DNA of 8,118 nt from Bacillota bacterium. GTDB taxonomy: Bacteria; Bacillota; Clostridia; Lachnospirales; Lachnospiraceae. Within the stretch, counting starts at the first letter, position 1; each line of letters begins with the position of its first letter. The notes beneath the pieces were generated by a model. It searched no databases and was not told the DNA's origin. It saw only the letters and a list, made by a program, of their open reading frames with translations. The stretch is from contig JAEYGZ010000008.1 of the NCBI GenBank assembly GCA_023409535.1, positions 1 to 8,118 of the forward strand, written 5' to 3'. Position numbers and translations under genes: made by a program. This document shows positions 6,258 through 8,118 of the stretch, piece after piece.

Positions 6258-6734
6258 ATGAGTGGCGACAAGCAACTACCAGCACACGCACCATGGTGCA
6301 TGGGATGCGGCGAAGATAACCCCAATGGCCTGCACCTCGAGGTATACCTGCACGGCCACCACGTCTATGCCGACCTGCAATTCGACGAGCGCCACTCAGG
6401 AGCCCCGGGACTCGCCCACGGCGGAGCCATCTCAGCGGCATGCGACGACATCATGGGTTTCACCCTGTGGATCGCCGAAACACCCGCAGTCACCCGAACC
6501 CTCACCGTGGAGTATCGACGCCCGGTCCCACTGCACACCCCCGTGCACATCACCGCCTCCCTCGTCGACGAAACCGACCGCGCGCTCTTCATCGAAGCCA
6601 ACGGTACCGTCGGCGACACAACCTATTTCGCCGCAGAAGCGGTCTTCGTAAAGGTCGATCTGAGCCATTTTCGTCATCACGGAGACTCGGGCGCCACAGC
6701 AGACCTCATCACCCGATTCTTCCAGGCCGACTAG
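6258..6734 (+). CDS. Hotdog-fold (PaaI/4HBT-like) thioesterase
   Basis: This 158-aa protein of the hotdog superfamily probably hydrolyses acyl-CoA or a related thioester in the cytoplasm. The N-terminal CMGCGEDNPNGLHL (residues 14-27) resembles the cysteine-containing lead-in of PaaI-like enzymes. GLAHGGAISAACDDIMGF (51-68) is the central helix signature, with His-Gly-Gly followed by acidic residues D63/D64, the likely catalytic or substrate-polarising positions. VTRTLTVEYRRPVPLHTPV (78-96) and the strands after it complete the fold. The ATG at 6258 is chosen because AGGAAGG (6245-6251) lies six bases upstream; a GTG at 6222 would add 12 residues but has no such site and overlaps the CGGTACCG palindrome. 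The gene is divergent from tetR and lies within the cargo. A plausible role is processing or release of an acyl substrate linked to the MmpL exporter, but the substrate is not evident. Confidence 0.88.
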   Translation: MSGDKQLPAHAPWCMGCGEDNPNGLHLEVYLHGHHVYADLQFDERHSGAPGLAHGGAISAACDDIMGFTLWIAETPAVTRTLTVEYRRPVPLHTPVHITASLVDETDRALFIEANGTVGDTTYFAAEAVFVKVDLSHFRHHGDSGATADLITRFFQAD

Positions 6735-6744
6735 CGACCGCTAG
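6731..6744 (+). other. Inverted repeat at the thioesterase stop codon
   Basis: CTAGCG (6731-6736) and CGCTAG (6739-6744) form a perfect inverted repeat, which as RNA gives a five-pair stem with a GACC loop. It contains the TAG stop and has no T-run after it. It may be a weak transcript end or simply palindromic DNA in the right-end region. The rest of 6745-6794 shows no gene. Confidence 0.3.
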
Positions 6745-6794
6745 GCACGCCAGCAAACAGAAGAGTCGCCCCAAAACCATCAGCTGTCTGATCC

Positions 6795-6816
6795 TTGCGC
6801 ACCCGCATTGAGATCC
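6795..6816 (+). other. Right end (RE) and right core dinucleotide of the IS110 element
   Basis: ATTGAGAT (6807-6814) followed by the core CC (6815-6816) ends the element, and the interrupted gene resumes at 6817 with ACGCCACG. The eight bases before the core are identical to 1061-1068 in the donor loop. TTGCGC (6795-6800) would lie 18 bases from TACGTT of the left end in a circular junction, a spacing that suits a promoter for the bridge RNA. Confidence 0.75.
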
Positions 6817-7034
6817 ACGCCACGACGCGGAGAGGTCAGTCCTACGCCCACCGCGCCCCGGCAGTAGTCATGATCGCCGAAGGTGCCGAAGTCGTTGCCC
6901 GTGGTCGTCAAACGAGGCAGCTGTGGTGCAGCCTGTGCGGCACCAGGGCCGCTTGCGAGAGTGGCCGCTGTCGTAGCAGCCAGAGCTATCGCTGCTACGC
7001 CCAGGCGACGACGTAAACGCGTGGAAAAAGACAT
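6815..7034 (-). pseudogene. N-terminal half of the split secreted protein gene, with signal peptide
   Basis: The frame starts at ATG 7034, after AAAGGGG about 10 bases upstream. It encodes a classical Sec signal peptide: a basic MSFSTRLRRR, a hydrophobic LGVAAIALAATTAATLA, and an AQA cleavage site before APQLP (mature from about residue 36). The mature start TTTGNDFGTFGDHDYCRGA contains C58. After V73 the frame runs into the element and adds 11 unrelated residues before a stop at 6780, leaving an 84-aa product that may still be exported as a truncated peptide. The missing 94 residues are encoded at 637-922. The two halves, in the same orientation and in correct order once the element is removed, show that one gene was interrupted. 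The gene is divergent from abiEi, with a 109-base gap in which I see no strong promoter for it. Confidence 0.82.
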
Positions 7035-7131
7035 GGTGTGATGACCCCTTTCTCTGCGGCCACGGCAGACGCGAGCCACAGATGGTGTTCGACGGCGCTC
7101 TAAGCGTAGCCCGTTCCCACGCCAAGGGCGC

Positions 7132-7137
7132 TATTAT
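7132..7137 (+). promoter_or_regulatory. Candidate -10 box for leaderless abiEi transcription
   Basis: TATTAT ends six bases before the ATG at 7144, which would place the transcription start on or next to that ATG. No ribosome site is visible there, so the mRNA is probably leaderless, as is common in actinobacteria. No convincing -35 is seen at the right spacing. Confidence 0.45.
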
Positions 7138-7143
7138 TGCTGC

Positions 7144-7803
7144 ATGAGTATGCCGCCCGGTGTTGCTGATCTTGCTGCTGGCCAGTGGGGTCTGGTCACC
7201 GCTGCACAAGCCAGGGCGGCAGGGATCGGTGCATACGCACTCGCTCGCGCAGCTGACCGGGGAGATCTTCTGCGTGTGCACCACGGGGTCTACGAACTGC
7301 CGGGATCAGAAGAGTGGTCGAGCTTCGGCGACTGGGCAGCACAGTGGCTGGCACTACGTCCAGGCGAGCACATCGAGCGGCGACGCACGCACCCTGACAG
7401 CGTGGTCAGCCACGCAGCCGCAGCACAACTCCAAGGCCTCGGGGTCATGACTGCAAGCGGGTTGGAATTGACTGCGCCGCAACGGATCAACGTGCGCAGC
7501 AAGAGCGTCCGAACTCATCGCGGCGCTATCGGTGAACACGGACGTGACTGGCACGTGGTGGAAGGCCTTCCGGTGACCACACCGGCCCGCACCGCCCGCG
7601 ACCTTCTACGCGAAGGAGGCGACGGTGCACACATCGGGTCCGTACTCTCCGACTGTCTAGCGCTCGGCTATCTCGACCGCGACAGCGCCGCCGCTGCCTG
7701 CGAGGAAGCGGTGCATCAGTGGGGGCGACACCCCGGCGACGGCGAGGACCTCCTGCGCCAGCTGCTGTCCGCGGGCTCGACGCGCCAGGCATTGGCTGGG
7801 TAG
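7144..7803 (+). CDS. abiEi: AbiEi-like antitoxin and transcriptional regulator
   Basis: This 219-aa protein has the layout of AbiEi antitoxins of type IV toxin-antitoxin and phage-abortive systems. An N-terminal winged helix lies at about residues 8-52 (GLVTAAQARAAGIGAYALARAADRGDLLRVHHGVYEL). The conserved block VVSHAAAAQLQGLG follows (87-100), then a C-terminal domain with VRTHRGAI and VVEGLPVTTPARTARDLL (138-155). In characterised systems AbiEi represses its own operon and counteracts the AbiEii nucleotidyltransferase without binding it stably. Here the toxin gene follows directly in the same frame, after a single TAG. An ATG at residue 3 is an alternative start, but the first ATG sits at the expected leaderless start. 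The gene lies outside the transposon and next to the disrupted secreted-protein gene. Confidence 0.85.
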   Translation: MSMPPGVADLAAGQWGLVTAAQARAAGIGAYALARAADRGDLLRVHHGVYELPGSEEWSSFGDWAAQWLALRPGEHIERRRTHPDSVVSHAAAAQLQGLGVMTASGLELTAPQRINVRSKSVRTHRGAIGEHGRDWHVVEGLPVTTPARTARDLLREGGDGAHIGSVLSDCLALGYLDRDSAAAACEEAVHQWGRHPGDGEDLLRQLLSAGSTRQALAG

Positions 7804-8118
7804 TTGGCCTACGAGTCCGAAGCGGCGTTCCGTTCAGCGCTCACCGCGCGCATCAGTAGAGCCGCGCGCACCAGTCGCTGGACCCGCGACGAAATCGCCA
7901 CCGCATTCGCGCTCCAAGTGTTCCTTGGGCGGCTGTTCCGCGAACCCGACACCGCTGACCAATGGATCCTCACGGGAGGCACAGCCCTCCAATACCGGGC
8001 ACCTGACTACGCGCGGCCGACCGCAGATGCAGACCTCGCCGCGCAGCTCGAGTTCGACGAGTTATCGGCCGCGTTGCACCGCGCCGCAGCCGCCCAACCC
8101 AACGAGTACGGCCGGTTC
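7804..8118 (+). CDS. abiEii: AbiEii-like nucleotidyltransferase toxin, N-terminal part (cut by window end)
   Basis: An open frame of 105 codons begins TTG-GCC-TAC immediately after the abiEi stop and runs off the window. The residues resemble AbiEii/DUF1814 nucleotidyltransferases. An N-terminal helix AYESEAAFRSALTARI comes first. The signature WILTGGTALQYR follows, with GGTAL at about 58-62 as the nucleotide-binding loop. RPTADADLA then carries the metal-binding pair D75 and D77. Family members transfer nucleotides to RNA (tRNA in some) and stop growth until countered by the antitoxin. No ATG or GTG lies between the abiEi stop and the conserved N-terminus, so TTG at 7804 is the likely start, giving a TAGTTG junction and tight translational coupling. 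The real toxin probably extends well beyond the window. Confidence 0.8.
   Translation, partial: MAYESEAAFRSALTARISRAARTSRWTRDEIATAFALQVFLGRLFREPDTADQWILTGGTALQYRAPDYARPTADADLAAQLEFDELSAALHRAAAAQPNEYGRF

Larger units (their letters stand above)
923..6816 (+). mobile_element. Cargo-carrying IS110-family transposon, about 5.9 kb
   Basis: The unit is bounded on both sides by CC (921-922 and 6815-6816) and interrupts one gene whose halves lie outside it. Removing 923-6816 restores the gene in frame. The contents in order are the left end, a bridge-RNA-like non-coding region, the transposase, mmpL (minus), tetR (minus), the thioesterase (plus) and the right end. There are no terminal inverted repeats and no target duplication beyond the dinucleotide, as is known for IS110-family elements. 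The donor-binding loop of the non-coding region matches the left end (CCTTTAC, 921-927) and the distal right end (ATTGAGAT, 6807-6814). This argues that the whole 5.9 kb moved as one unit. A simple IS110 is usually about 1.4-1.6 kb, so roughly 4.4 kb here is cargo. What is seen is the split gene and the sequence matches. Mobility as a unit is inferred. Confidence 0.85.

Noticed and set aside
1..8118. tRNA, rRNA, CRISPR arrays or riboswitches
   Set aside because: No cloverleaf, ribosomal RNA signature, regularly spaced repeat-spacer pattern or known riboswitch core was seen on either strand.

Overview
The window is high-GC DNA from an actinobacterium. An MmpL-type exporter, an actinobacterial IS110 transposase, an Actinobacteria-style secreted protein and an AbiE toxin-antitoxin pair together suggest a mycolate-making member of the Mycobacteriales, such as Rhodococcus, Gordonia or a relative. 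I cannot fix the genus, or say whether this is chromosome or plasmid.

Layout, left to right: (1) 5-664, minus strand, an unrecognised 219-aa protein. (2) 637-922, minus strand, the C-terminal half of a secreted protein gene. (3) 923-6816, an inserted element of about 5.9 kb. It holds a structured non-coding region, an IS110-family transposase (1147-2370, plus), a large MmpL/RND exporter (2406-5447, minus), a TetR regulator (5534-6142, minus) and a divergent hotdog thioesterase (6258-6734, plus). (4) 6815-7034, minus strand, the N-terminal half of the same secreted protein, with its signal peptide. (5) 7144-8118, plus strand, an AbiEi-like antitoxin followed directly by the start of an AbiEii-like nucleotidyltransferase toxin, cut by the window edge.

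The main result is that the two gene halves join exactly and in frame if 923-6816 is removed, leaving one copy of a CC dinucleotide (GG on the gene strand). The restored protein is about 167 aa. A shared dinucleotide core with no longer target duplication is how IS110-family recombinases insert. The non-coding stretch between the left end and the transposase folds by eye into two stem-enclosed loops. The first loop carries sequences matching the two sides of the interrupted target. The second carries sequences matching the two ends of the 5.9-kb unit. This is the layout of an IS110 bridge RNA, with a target-binding loop followed by a donor-binding loop. The right end specified by the donor loop lies 4.4 kb beyond the transposase stop, past the exporter, regulator and thioesterase. 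The whole unit is therefore best read as a cargo-carrying, bridge-RNA-guided IS110 transposon and not a simple IS.

The cargo looks like a self-contained envelope transport or lipid module. Both intergenic regions next to tetR carry CGGTA/TACCG half-sites, suggesting that TetR controls itself, mmpL and the thioesterase. The substrate is unknown. The insertion has destroyed the secreted-protein gene and probably separated the overlapping 219-aa gene from its promoter. All matches and folds were read by eye; no database search or folding program was run.
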